DNA from: Pelargonium nanum | Lineage: Eukaryota > Streptophyta > Magnoliopsida > Geraniales > Geraniaceae | Reading direction: 5' to 3' | DNA: 64,000 nt | Assembly (NCBI GenBank): GCA_036897485.1 | Contig: JAYMTF010000003.1 | Location: 1 to 64,000, forward strand | Shown here: one piece after another, positions 35,478-47,387 of the stretch | How the letters are laid out: every line of letters starts with the position of its first letter | How positions within the stretch are numbered: position 1 is the first letter of the stretch | Program-made: the position numbers and the translations under genes | Notes under the pieces: model-generated | The model's input: the letters and a program-made list of their open reading frames with translations, nothing else | The model's database searches: none | Told to the model about the DNA's origin: nothing

Positions 35478-37720
35478 ACAATTATTACCATCAGGCTCTC
35501 CAACTTGTGGAGTCTCCAAGTGCCACCAAAGGAACAAAGATGTCAACAACACTTGAATGAAGAAAAAAAGAGAAGCTATTTATAGAAATAGCTACAAAAA
35601 TATGTTATGTGTATAGGTTTGGCAATTGAGCATATATTGCCAAATTGAGCATGCACTGTAACTATATAAATAGGACTTGGGATGGATCAATTTGGGCTCT
35701 ACATCAACTAAAAAGCCCAACTTAAAGATTTATTGTATTTAATAGTCCAAATACGGCCCATTTTGAACCCCATATATGGCCAAATTATTGTGTATAGATA
35801 TGAATCATATGATATGATATGATCAAAGTGCATGTGTATGTGTAGATATGTGGGAATGAAATATGATTACTCATGATATATGTGTCCTCTCCATAGCAAG
35901 CAACCTCAAGGGACTCAGCATTCAAAATGATGTACTTGAAATGAATCCAGCATCATCATGATCCACATGATGATGATGATGATGTTATGTTATGTTTTGA
36001 GAGATATGGTCCCATATTATGTGACATACATGATTCCACAAGCATGCCCTCCCTAGTTCACTCCCTACACCAACATTCTTTCACAACAATTTCCACTCTT
36101 TCAAATCATGGTTTAGGCAAATATTGATCACATCCAATATTTTTCTTCTCAACATTGTTTTGGACTTTTCTCATTTTTTGGAACCCAAATAATAAAAGAC
36201 CACTTTTGGGAGTCACTACCCACCCTCAATGAGGCTTAGCTAGGAAAGCTGGCCAAATCCTTTGGACACAATCATTACTCAACACCACCCTTCCATGCTG
36301 ATATCCTCTCTTTTTTGGGCCCTTTCAAGAGCTTTTTTGGTATTTTAAATGAGGGTACAAACTCAAAGGGACCATATAATATACTCCAATACTGCATATA
36401 TTTATGATATAAAGTTAAAAGAATAAGAAAGTTATTCTATTTCTGCGGGTACCAACGAGAACTCTTATAATACATTCGTTCTTTATAAACACGACAAAAA
36501 TCAAATACAAGTCTTATGAACAAAATTATTCGATTTGTAATACTGCGGATGTTTCTGGACACAATTATTTAAAATTTTATAATGCGAAACGTTAGTTTCT
36601 CCAAGTGGTTCAAGATTCATAACCCTAATCTACTACCATTCTTTCTCATGATTCTATTCTCTTCTTTTCATGTGGGACTTTACCAGTATTCCAAAGCAAG
36701 ATGCTTTAATCTTATACATCACAGCAATGCAATTACAACACAACAATGCAATCTACAACACAACAATGCAATCTGCATCCATCTTCATCATTTGTAAAAT
36801 TGCATCTTTATGATATGCCAAATTGTTAATATTATACCTTTCTAAAAGGGTGGTTCAGATTCAAGGACGTCGTGGTTGAATTGGTAGCACAAACTGAGTT
36901 TGTCATTAAACACAAACATGAAGAGACGTGGCGAATGTTAGATGTGACTAAGTCTCGAACAAGAAAAGTCTCGAACCGTAAAATAGATAAATATGATTAT
37001 ACCAAAGTTTTTTTTTTTTTTTCCTCTTAACCTTACATGTGTTGTGATGTGAGAGACCAATGTGAAAAGCTAATTATTGCTAGGAGAAGCTTATGCTATT
37101 CTCTCCTAAAAATCATACAAATCTATTTTGAAGTGGAATGAAGATTCTTAAATTGAAACCGACCAAATTAAAATGCTGACCAAAATAAGTGGCTTGCCTA
37201 AGTTTGTCAATGAATTGTAGCCATTTGTTATCATTGCAATTTGCTTTTTGTCATTTTTATTTATTAGGAGCCTTTGAATGATAAGCCTACAAACCAACCC
37301 ACTAATCTGTTTTTGTTAAAATTGAACCTTAATATTCTCTTTTTGACATTCCAATTTCCATGTTTGTAATGGTTGGTCATTCTTTTTTTTTTCTTTTTGA
37401 GGTTTTCAGGGATTGTGTCCTGAAAAGCTCACCTTTGGTTGCTTGTGGGGTTATTTAGTTGTGTTTGTGATGAGTCTTAGTCACTCATGCTCTTGCTTCT
37501 CATCCACTATGAATTATCAAGAAGTGGGCTATAGAGTCAACTGGCTTTTGAGACCACCATGAGAAATGGGTCTTGGACTTGGTCAATCACCAAACTCTAC
37601 TTTTCTCTTTGATGGTTGTGTCATGGAGTAGATTTTCATTTTTGATTATATCCTATTCCTATGGGTTTTGGGTGTTTTATATGTTTAAGAGAGTTTTCTA
37701 AAGCAATTAGGTTATGTTTT

Positions 37721-37888
37721 TTTATCAAGACATGTTGGGTCAAGTGGTTAAAACACTTTGGATTCCCTCTGAGATCTCAAGCTCGAGCTCCCTCGTCGAC
37801 GGAATGAGATGAGATTTGTGGGGTGGGTTTTAAGGTGACGCTCCCTTTGGAGAGTGAGATTTTATGATGTCCCATTGCTGATAAAAAA
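37721..37888 (+). mobile_element. tRNA-derived SINE with 16-bp target duplication
   Basis: The exact repeat AATTAGGTTATGTTTT flanks it at 37705-37720 and 37889-37904. The head has a pol III A-box-like stretch (GGGTCAAGTGGTTAA) and a B-box-like stretch (AAGCTCGAGCTCCC) about 40 bp later. The 3' end is TTGCTGATAAAAAAA. The length of 168 bp is typical of plant SINEs. The perfect duplication suggests a fairly recent insertion. Confidence 0.85.
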
Positions 37889-38810
37889 AATTAGGTTATG
37901 TTTTGTTGGGGTGAATAATAAGAAAGATGTGATTTTTACTTAATAATAATATTCAAATTAGCTTACACATATTGAGATCATTCTCTCGTCAAATCTTTAG
38001 AACATTTGTCTCAAAATTTAAACTTAGACAATCAACGAGGGGGCAAATCACATTAGCTACATAGTCAACTGTTTAGATATATATCTAGCTACGTGGTCAA
38101 CTTCGATAATCTGCATATGTAAATAAAATCTTAGCTTTGAAGAGACCTTACATCACATTACATGAGATTCAGGTCATCTTCTAAAGCCAATGCAATTGCA
38201 AACAACCCAATGAACATAAAATGTAAAAAAGATCAACTTTGGCTCCCACTTACAAACTTGAACTCTCAAAATTCATTAATTTAATTTATTTGTTTAATTT
38301 TGTATGGTTAGATGTGTCATTTTCAAGTACATAAATTGTGGGCCTGTCTGTGCATACCTAAAACATTCCTCCCTTTTCCTAAATCCTAGTGCCTTAGGCC
38401 CATCTGACATCTTCAATTTGGAGACACTGTGATTATATACTAATTCGTGTTTAGCTGTGCATTTCAATATTTTAGTAATATTAAGAGGAAATTAATTCAT
38501 GATTAAGTTGCTTAATATAATAGTATTTGTTAATGCTAATTATTCTCCGGCATTTGCTGTGTCTTTCAGCTTTTACATTTGCTATAGATGATCAAAAGTG
38601 AAACATTGTATTCATTACAAAGATAACCATCACATGGTTTCTTTTCTTTCATCAACCATTGCCACCCTCCAAGAGTTAATTAACAACTTGTACTACTATT
38701 TAACTTTTTATTTTATTGGGTAGATCTTAAAAGTTATTGATCGATAGAGTCAAATTTACAAGTGATCACATCGTAAAGTTGAGGTTTACATTTCAAAGTA
38801 TCTCAATATC

Positions 38811-39000
38811 ACAAGACTTCATATCTCACTAGGACACTAGAACACTATTAAGAACGATAAACTCTCCTAGGAGTTCACATCGTTCTTGCAAATCTTGAAT
38901 GGCACACAAAAGTCCGAAAACTCTTCCAATGCCCACAGACGGTGAACTCAAGAGGGTATATGGTCTAAGCTTAGCATGAGCCCCATGGTGGTTCTCACAT
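38811..39000 (+). repeat. Dispersed repeat copy, related to 19931-20110
   Basis: CACTAGGACACTAGAACACTATTAA here corresponds to TGTTAGGACACTAGAACGCTACTAA in the other copy. Each is followed by a similar, diverged stretch that ends near an AGTTCAAG.ATATATCC- or ACTCAAGAGGGTATATGG-type phrase. It is non-coding with unclear limits. It may be part of an old LTR element. Confidence 0.4.
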
Positions 39001-42000
39001 CTCTACTTATCAATCGCGCATTGTCATGTCGCCAATTAGGCGCATCACATTGGTTCAATTATTAAGTACGAATCAAAAGCTAGTTGATGTTCTTCATTCG
39101 TTTTTCATGTTCTCCATCCTTCATAAGAATCGTCAAATTTCTTAAAGTTACTTCCTCAATACATCATAACACTTAGAACTAAAAATTTATCTCAATGTAT
39201 TTGTTTTTACTCGAGTCAAATAAGCTCATCAAATTTCTTTTACAACTGAAATACTAACATTTATTCGACAAAGTCAACAAATTGAATTATTTCAGTGACA
39301 TATATAATGTCACAACACATATGACGTAGTATACAGAAAAACTATCTTTTCAAGTGAAATTGAGATTCACAATCACAACCATTTCTTGTTTATTTTAAGC
39401 ACTTGCTTTTACCTTGTCCCCTCTCAAAAGGTAGCAATTGGTTAAGCCTATCAACAGCCCATATCCAACATAATTTATATAAATAGATTACAATTTCTCC
39501 CACAATAATGCACCCAAAGAATGAGTTATTAAAATTACTCTATGGTAATTACTTTAATTACCTCCTAGACATCTTAACTAAATTAATTTATGGATGGACA
39601 AACAGCTCATTGTCTGGCTAGGACATGCCTAGCTAGCTACAACCTAAGTATAGTAGCCAAATTATTGAAAAGAAAAAGAAAAGAAAAACCTAAAAAGTGA
39701 TGGAATGTATTTATAAGATCAAGAAGTTCCATGGGTCACCAACATTAATTTAACAAATTAGGGGGACCCTGCCTAAATATTGTACATTGAACAGATGGGG
39801 ACTTTCAATTCTGTATTTATTATGAAGTTTACACAAGTGGTCCTTGTTCATAATTCTAAAATGAATTATTGTTACGGGTAATTACATACTTAATATGATT
39901 TAATTATCATATAATTAAGCTTCTATTGCAAAAAGTTATAAAAAAAAACACAAATCTTTGAGTAAAAAAAATTCAAAATTGAATGATCAATTTAAATTTT
40001 CATGATATAAACATTTTGACTTTATAATTATTGTTTAGTTACATAAATTAAACTATAACATAGAGAATATATTACTTTTTACCAGCCTATTGATGTTTCA
40101 TGTTTGAGAAGAGAGGCTCATTTTGGTTGGTAAGTGAAATTAAGTGTTTCCAAAAATAGAAAATTTTATTTTGAAAATATAAGAAATAAAAGCAGAAGTG
40201 GACCTAAAAGAGGAGTAGAGGAATGAATGGATATCAGAGAAGGTAACTATCTATTGTTAATGGTTTTTTAAAGGGGTAAATTACTTAAATACTAGTACTA
40301 TATACCTCCAATAAGCAAGATTATGAATGGCTAATGCTTTTTAAATTTTTTCCAAAAAGAACCTCACACATATCTCTTTAGCATTGGGTTGTTGTACCAT
40401 GTTCAATATGTCTCATTCTGTCATTTTTCATATCTACAAGACTATCTATATGTATATGTCCTCATGCAAGTACTTGTACATTTTTGCAATTTGTTGGAAA
40501 ATAATATTTATTTTCTATAGTATTCTAAAAAAATAGATTGAATATAAATTATTGATAGAGCGAATCAATTTTCAATCTTTGTACACGTACGAGTGGAATT
40601 ATAATCAGCTCTTGTATGTCCTAAATATTTTTGTTCAAATCATTTCGATTATCAAGTTCACGTATATAACAAGAGATCCCAATTCGCTGGACACAAAATC
40701 ATTTCCTCTTTGTTTACCAATTATAAATATTGACAAGAATTACATAGATAGTTTCTATATATATAAGAAACATAATAATATTGCATAGTAATAATAGAAG
40801 CATGCATGCATATTTGCATGGGGAGAGTGAAGAGTACTGTACTGCTACTGCATATCTAAATAAGCATGCACAAAAATACAACTGCGCATGCCAACACTCA
40901 CTCCCACAAAACGACAGCTTCACAATGAAAAAAATCTCAATCATAGATACATATTTAAGGTTTATTTTTCTTGTCTACTTCAACAATCTAATATCATACA
41001 AGTTTATATTTTATATGTGATTGACCTATATTAAATCTTGGTCAATCAACATGTGATCGATCTAATAATCTTGATGGTCCACCTTTGAAAGCATAAAATC
41101 ATTTATATATAAAAGTGTGGTCGATCCATATCAGATTTAAGCAACCGACAATTAGATAACATAGTCAATTGGACGGTCAACCTTTTAACTTACAGAAGCA
41201 TATATGTATAAAAGTGATGATCTCTACCATATATGCATCCACCATATTTTGTTCTTGGATATGGAGATAAATATATGCTAATTTGGATTGTGATTATTTT
41301 TTTAACTAAAGCGTGCAATAGTAAAGGTATATCCCAAGCTTTACATAAGCAACAAAAACTCGTATTGGAGCTTCGTTGCCCCTATGGTGAAGTCTTGATC
41401 GGTAGACAAAGATGGTTTAATAGAATTGAGTTATTGTAGCGGCTAAAGCCGAACATCGGTAAAACAAATTATCTACATATAATAGAAATGCAAAAAATAA
41501 GTCGACAACTCAAACAAACTCTATCCAGCACCATGTAGCTAATTAACTACTCTACAACTAACCACATCCAATAATTAATTCCTCTATTTTCTCTTTTCTT
41601 CTCCTGGTCCCGGATACTTACTCCAAATTATCCAAATTTGGAAATTTATACAAATGAGAACAAAACCAAAGTAACTTAGCTTTATTTTCTTAAGTATAAG
41701 TATATAAATAATGGGAGGATAATCAAAAAGGAGTGGAACTAAAATATATACTATGGTTTGAAAATTGAAATGTCATATATTAATAGAGTTGGCACAATGA
41801 AGAAGGAACATTTAGGGAAAGGAGAAAAAGAGAGAAAACACACTCAAAGCAAACAACTTTGAAAACCCAGAAACAGAAGCAGAATCCAACTGTAAATTCC
41901 TATTTCTTCTCAGAACCAAAGTAAACTTTTATTAACAGAACTCATATATTAACAGAACTCACTGCTGGTTATACCCATTTTTTCCAATAATTATTTCACA

Positions 42001-42513
42001 CACAACACAACACAAAAGCTAAAGTTTCAGTCTTTGTATTGGAGACTGGAAACACACTTACACCACCCTCTATCTCTAAAACCTTTTTTTATCAAAAAAA
42101 TAATAAAAATGAGAAATTTATAGAGCAGCATGAAAATGATTTCATCACAACCCAGTAGTATTTATTCTCCAAACCCACCTCCACATACCCAAAACTTTAA
42201 GGAACTCCAAACCCAAAACCCCATCTTAGCTTCATTTACTTATTTTCTTGAGGGTTCTTCAAAAACCTTGGAAATGGTGAGATATTGAATGTGGGTTTCT
42301 TAGAAGAGCTAGGTGATGGATTCTTCTTCTTCATCATCATCATCATCTTCTTGTTCTGTGCTTCCATGGACAAAAGCAAGAAGTAAATGGTCCTGTTCTG
42401 ATCACATTCACTGCAGAAGAAGACAACAACAACAACACCAATGCATACAACAGCAACAACGAGAAACACATACAATTTTGGCAAAACCAACAGTAAAAGG
42501 AAGTTTCTCAAAC

Positions 42514-45450
42514 ATGGCTTCTAGTTCTATCTCTTGCTGGGCATCATGTCAGATCAAGATCCTCCTATGTCTTCTCCTTATTGCTTCTTCTTCACTTTGT
42601 CCTGTCCTTTCTTCAAGCTCCTCCAATAACCAGACTTTCCGCCCCGACCAAGAGCTTCAGAAGCTCAAGATCGCAAGAGCTCATCTGAAAAAGATTAACA
42701 AACCTGCTGTCAAGACAATTCAGGTACTTTTTTTGGGTTTTTGAATAGCCTAAAATGGATCAATTCTGTTTTAGCCTCCTCTGTTGTGAACTTGCTCTGT
42801 TTTTGTCCTGTTTTAGCCTCCTCTGCTCTACACTTGCTCTGTTTTTTTTTTTTTTGCTCTTTTTTAGCCTCCTCTGTTCTAAACTTGCTCTGTTTTTGTT
42901 CTTCCAGAGTCCTGATGGAGATATAATAGATTGTGTTGCGTCTCATCAACAACCCGCCTTCGATCACCCCCAGATGAAGGGATTGAAGCCATTGGTACTT
43001 CAAGATTCAAACAATTGACTTGAATTCTTGTTGTTTTGGCATTCAAAATGTGAATTTGTATCGACTTCTTGCAGGATCTGCCGGAGAGACCGAGCAGTCA
43101 CAGCCCAGAGGGCAAAACAGAGAATTATCAGCTGTGGAGCATGTCTGGTGAATCATGCCCAGAAGGTACAATTCCAATAAGAAGAACAACTGAAAATGAC
43201 ATTTTGCGAGCGAGCTCGATTCGAAGATTTGGAAGGAAACCAAGAAGACATGTGAGAAGAGACTCATCTAGCAATAGCCATGAGGTACTCACTTTTGTGC
43301 TTACAAGAAAGGAACAAGAAAAACCCTGAATTTGAAATCTTGTGAACAGCTTAAATCTGGTCAAACAAAATGGCAATTGAGTCTCAGCAATTCTCTTCTT
43401 TGCTTTTTTTTTTTCTTGTGTTTTCACAGTTGTGTCTTGTTCTTTTCATATTCAAGAAAACAACAAGAATCAGTCATTTTCTTGGTATTTTATTTTCTTA
43501 TTGTTTCTTTTCCTTCCATTTCTTTGGAGTTTTGGCATGCAATTTTGGTCTCACTGACCTACAAATTGCTAGTCCTTTCACATCCCAAATTCCTGTTTTT
43601 ATTTTTCATCAAATTTTTTCTTCAAATTTTCAAATAATCATAGAAGTTGAAAATTATAAGGTTATATCTTTAGAGCATACATGGCAATTGAGCAAATATA
43701 GAAACTGGGTTTTATAGGTTTCTTTATATCAACCAATTCATTATGAAAAATTACTATTTATGGCAAGAACTGAATTCCATGTGGTTCCTCTGCCACAATT
43801 CATAGTAAAATGACACTCCATTAATGACTTCAAATTCTAATGCAAATCAAATCAATTCTTGAAGCATTGAAACTCAAGATCATATAGTATTCTTGTTCTG
43901 CAGACAGCAAAATTTATAGAAAATCATGAAATTAATTAGCAAAACCATAATTTTCTTCTTCCAATTTTAACAATAATTATTTTGGATTACAGCATGCAGT
44001 TGGGTATGTAACTGGAGATCAATATTATGGAGCAAAAGCAAGCATAAATGTCTGGGCACCGCGAGTCGTAAATCAATATGAATTCAGCTTATCACAAATG
44101 TGGGTAATTTCTGGCTCATTTGGTGATGATCTTAACACAATTGAAGCTGGCTGGCAGGCAAGTACATGATTAATTAATTTCCTTGATATTTATCTAATTG
44201 ATTGTTAATAATTGTATGAACAAGTAAATTAATAATGAAACTTGAACATTGAAATAATGTCCTCTGAAATGGTTGCATTGATATAAATATGCAGAGTACT
44301 CTGTTTTTTCCACATTAAAAGCAGTTGTTACAGGTCAACTACCTCTTACAATTAATCTGATACATTAAATTTTTTCTTTGCAGGTCAGCCCAGAATTGTA
44401 TGGGGACAATTATCCTAGGTTTTTTACTTACTGGACGGTAATTATCATTAACTTTCACTAATTTTGTTCTAAACTTATACTAATATAGTTGCTAATTATT
44501 TGGATTTTTGATTTATTACAGACTGATGCTTATCAAGCTACTGGTTGCTACAATTTGCTGTGTTCTGGATTTGTTCAGACCAATAGTAGAATTGCAATTG
44601 GAGCTGCAATTTCTCCAACATCAGCATACAATGGAGGACAGTTTGATATTAGCTTATTGGTTTGGAAGGTAAAAAAAAAAAAAGTACTAATCAAGAAGTG
44701 TTTTTCATCAAGAAACATTATGATAAGTCACTATGCACCATCTGATTTGAATACTTTTTGTTGTTTGACCAATAAGTTTGGAATTATATAGATTGAGAGA
44801 CATCAAAATCTTCCAAAATAAAAGAAAACAACAGTTGGAGCTGACAATTTGAACCTAAATGTACGAGTACCTGAACCCTGATCCACATTCTTGTGGAATT
44901 GAGTTCGAATAAGGTCTTTCTCGCCCAAACCCGAAAACCCTTGACCCAAAACCCGAATAAACTCTGAAATCTTGTTAATGTTTGTGTCGTAATTTGTGAT
45001 AACGGGATTGAGTCAAAAAAACAGTCTCTCTACAAAACCAGTTAAAAACGTTCATATATTTTCTTCGTGCAGGATCCGAAGCACGGGAACTGGTGGCTAG
45101 AATTCGGGTCGGGAGTTCTTGTAGGGTACTGGCCATCATTCTTGTTCACCCACCTGAGAAATCATGCAACCATGGTGCAATTTGGTGGTGAAGTGGTGAA
45201 CTCAAGGCCATCTGGTTTCCACACATCAACACAAATGGGCAGTGGCCATTTTGCAGGAGGAGGTTTTGGGAAGGCCTCATATTTCAGGAACCTCCAAGTG
45301 GTTGATTGGGACAATAACTTGATCCCATTACAAAACCTCAAAGTATTGGCTGATCATCCAAATTGCTATGACATTAGAGGAGGCATCAACAAGGTTTGGG
45401 GCAATTATTTTTACTATGGAGGTCCTGGAAGAAATGTAAGGTGTCCCTAA
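42514..45450 (+). CDS. Neprosin-family secreted protein (glutamic peptidase family, DUF239/DUF4409)
   Basis: Seven exons (42514-42723, 42908-42994, 43075-43284, 43993-44157, 44384-44437, 44522-44668, 45073-45450) join in frame to 416 residues. Start at MASSSISCW gives a signal peptide (IKILLCLLLIASSSLCPVLS, about 12-31). The N-terminal activation domain follows (LQKLKIARAHLKKINKP, SPDGDIIDCV, HPQMKGLKP, CPEGTIPIRR), then the neprosin domain (QYYGAKASINVWAP, AGWQVSPELYGDN, TGCYNLLCSGFVQT, WWLEFG, GYWPSFLF). By spacing, Glu220 (NTIEAGW) and Glu331 (QFGGEV) are the likely catalytic pair. In the pitcher-plant enzyme the family cuts after proline; this protein's substrate is unknown. Intron 4 has a GC donor (CAG|GCAAGT). 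An in-frame ATG at 42313 would add 67 Ser/Gln-rich residues and bury the signal peptide. Confidence 0.9.
42767..42906 (+). repeat. Three-copy tandem repeat in intron 1 of the neprosin gene
   Basis: Units starting near 42767, 42809 and 42861 share TTTTAGCCTCCTCTG, then ACTTGCTCTGTTTTT. The unit is about 42 bp, and the second is lengthened by a T run. The last unit supplies the pyrimidine tract and runs into the acceptor TTCTTCCAG. The repeat produces Lys/Glu-rich open frames on the opposite strand, which are artefacts. Confidence 0.8.
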
Positions 45451-46900
45451 TGGGACAATACAGTATATAAATATAGGAGTTGCAAAAAAATTATTTTCTT
45501 GGTTTGCTCTTGGTGGGTTATTCTCATATTTATTTCCAATTTTTCAACATTTTTGTTCTTCAGCTAACAGTTGATCCATTGATCCTACCAGCTTTAGGAG
45601 CTTTATGTAAATGTGTGGAAGAAAAAAAAGAGAGAGAGAAAAAGAAATAGTGAATATATACTATGGTTTGTGATTTTCATTTTTTTCTTTTTACTTCATA
45701 AACAGTTCTTTGTTTTTTGACAAAATTTTCAGAATTAATTGGCCATTCAATTAAGGGGGACCATAAAAGATGGCCAACATCTAACCACTGCCTTAATTGT
45801 TTCATTAATCCTGCAAAAATTTACTGTAAAACCTGATAAATGTCATGGGCCCATATTTGCTCAAAATGGTGACTATTTTGAGCCAAGTTGTCACTGTCTT
45901 TTACCTCTGCAGAATTGAAAATGGCAGACTATGATATATATATATATATGCATATATATATATATGCATGTATGATTATCAGTTCAAGTGAAGTTTATAT
46001 CAGTATGGTACTAACTAACAAAGCATTATTAGTTTTGCTAATGGAAACCGAAAATGAGAAAAAAGAATCTCGGCCAAAGAGTTATGGGTCGAGACTCAGT
46101 CAAACCAACGAGAAGATGTCACCTCACGATTTTATACTCGTACCCGCCCGAATCCATTACTTTTGTGTCACATATAGCTGAGTCTCAGCCAATAACTCTT
46201 TGCCCGAGACTAATACAAAATATGAGCTTAGCATGAGTATTTTACGCTTCCACACTCTAGACATAGAGAAACATAAAGATGTGCATAAAAGGAAACATCA
46301 GAAAATTATTGCATGCCTAGCTTAGTCACTGGCTTCTGATTCAAGTAAGGATGGCTACAGTTTTGACTAGTTAGGTTATCAGAACCACAAGCTTCACTTG
46401 CCATCCAAGTGAAACTGATCAGTGCATGGTTTATGGTTTCTTGGTCCTGCAACATTTTTGTGGACATCTCTATGATCCTAAGCTAATCTACTGGTATAAT
46501 TAGAAACCTATGATGGACCCAAATACCTGCTCTGTGCATCTTCTTTATTGAGCACACCAACCATTCAGGGATGGTGGTTGACAAGTAGACATCGACCAGG
46601 ATATAAACGCGCTGGAGGCGTTTAAGCTGACACGCACAGATGACATTTTAACCTATGATTGTGTGTTGAAATGCATGTATCTTCGAAAACTAGTTTCACA
46701 CGATCAATCATTTTCTGTGACGTTGGGTGCAGCTGTTTATCTTAAATGATTAATGTTGCTATAATAGCAATCATCCACAAACTTGGTTTTCTTCGGAATT
46801 ATTGAAACTAAATGCTATTAAGACATAATTGACTAGTAATCAACTAACCACAATTTATAGCTATCATAACTCAGAAAGCAGAAAGATAATGGTACCATCT
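45451..46900. other. Neprosin 3' flank and possible PPR pseudogene tail
   Basis: There is an (AT)n-rich tract near 45937-45966. No gene is intact. Bases 46330-46880 on the minus strand may hold further degraded C-terminal sequence of the PPR pseudogene listed next, but I could not align it with confidence. Confidence 0.4.
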
Positions 46901-47387
46901 CTGCTTTTTTGAAGCAATCCAGCATTATCATATGTAGACGCTAGGTTGCTATATTTTGTCCAATCTGGATGAGCTACAGCACTTGTCATCATCTTGTCAA
47001 TAGCTCTTTCGACCCATAAATATCATTGGCAGTAGCGAGAGCCCTCATCTAGACATCGTAGGTACAAGTATAATAGAATTCGGCGTGGCATAGGAGGCTT
47101 TTAATGATCACTGGAATCTTTTCTACCTGGCCAGTTTTTGTGTAAAATGTCACAAGACTGTAAGACAAAGTGCTTAGAGGAATGTTGAGTTCCTTCGTTG
47201 TTTCCACAAGTACTTATGCTTTTTCACTCTTCAATTCCTTGCACTAACAATTGAGAAGGGCACTGTAAAAATGACGATTCTTCGATCTTTCAGGAAGTTC
47301 AATCAAGTAATTTTCTGCAGGAGCGATGCCTTGAGTTTTGGCAACTAGATCAAGATGTATAACTTGATCACTGACTGTCTTATTCAT
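46901..47387 (-). pseudogene. PPR-protein pseudogene (mitochondrial P-type family)
   Basis: From 47387 leftward the minus strand reads SDQVIHLDLVAKTQGIAPAENYLIELPE, HFYSALLNC, LSYSLVTFYTKTGQVEKIP, MRALATANDIYG, then in shifted frames DWTKYSNLASTYDNAGL and KKA. This is the order of consecutive helix pairs in the plant P-type pentatricopeptide family related to Arabidopsis At1g02370/At4g01990 (usual forms LDLIAKVRGI, YCALLNCYVKE, LSYN.MM.LYSQTGQLEK, MRALAAANDI, DWTTYSNLA..Y). Several stops and at least two frame changes interrupt it. The N-terminal exon is absent. The live parent presumably binds organellar RNA. This copy is dead. Confidence 0.8.

Larger units (their letters stand above)
35478..42513. 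other. 7-kb gene-free spacer between GWD and neprosin genes
   Basis: AT-rich DNA without a supported gene. Contents recognised: the GWD 3' region (to about 35900), a SINE at 37721-37888, a copy of a dispersed repeat around 38811-39000, and two diverged tandem-like units around 41040-41235 that share TATATATAAAAGTG/TATGTATAAAAGTG phrases. All open frames are short and domain-free. Confidence 0.55.

Noticed and set aside
36868-37000. Possible tRNA or SINE head (GTGGTTGAATTGGTAGC)
   Set aside because: No cloverleaf and no B box in the right orientation; flanks show no duplication.
42710-43003. Lys/Glu-rich repeated open frame on the minus strand
   Set aside because: It is the reverse reading of the T-rich tandem repeat in neprosin intron 1 plus coding exon 2.
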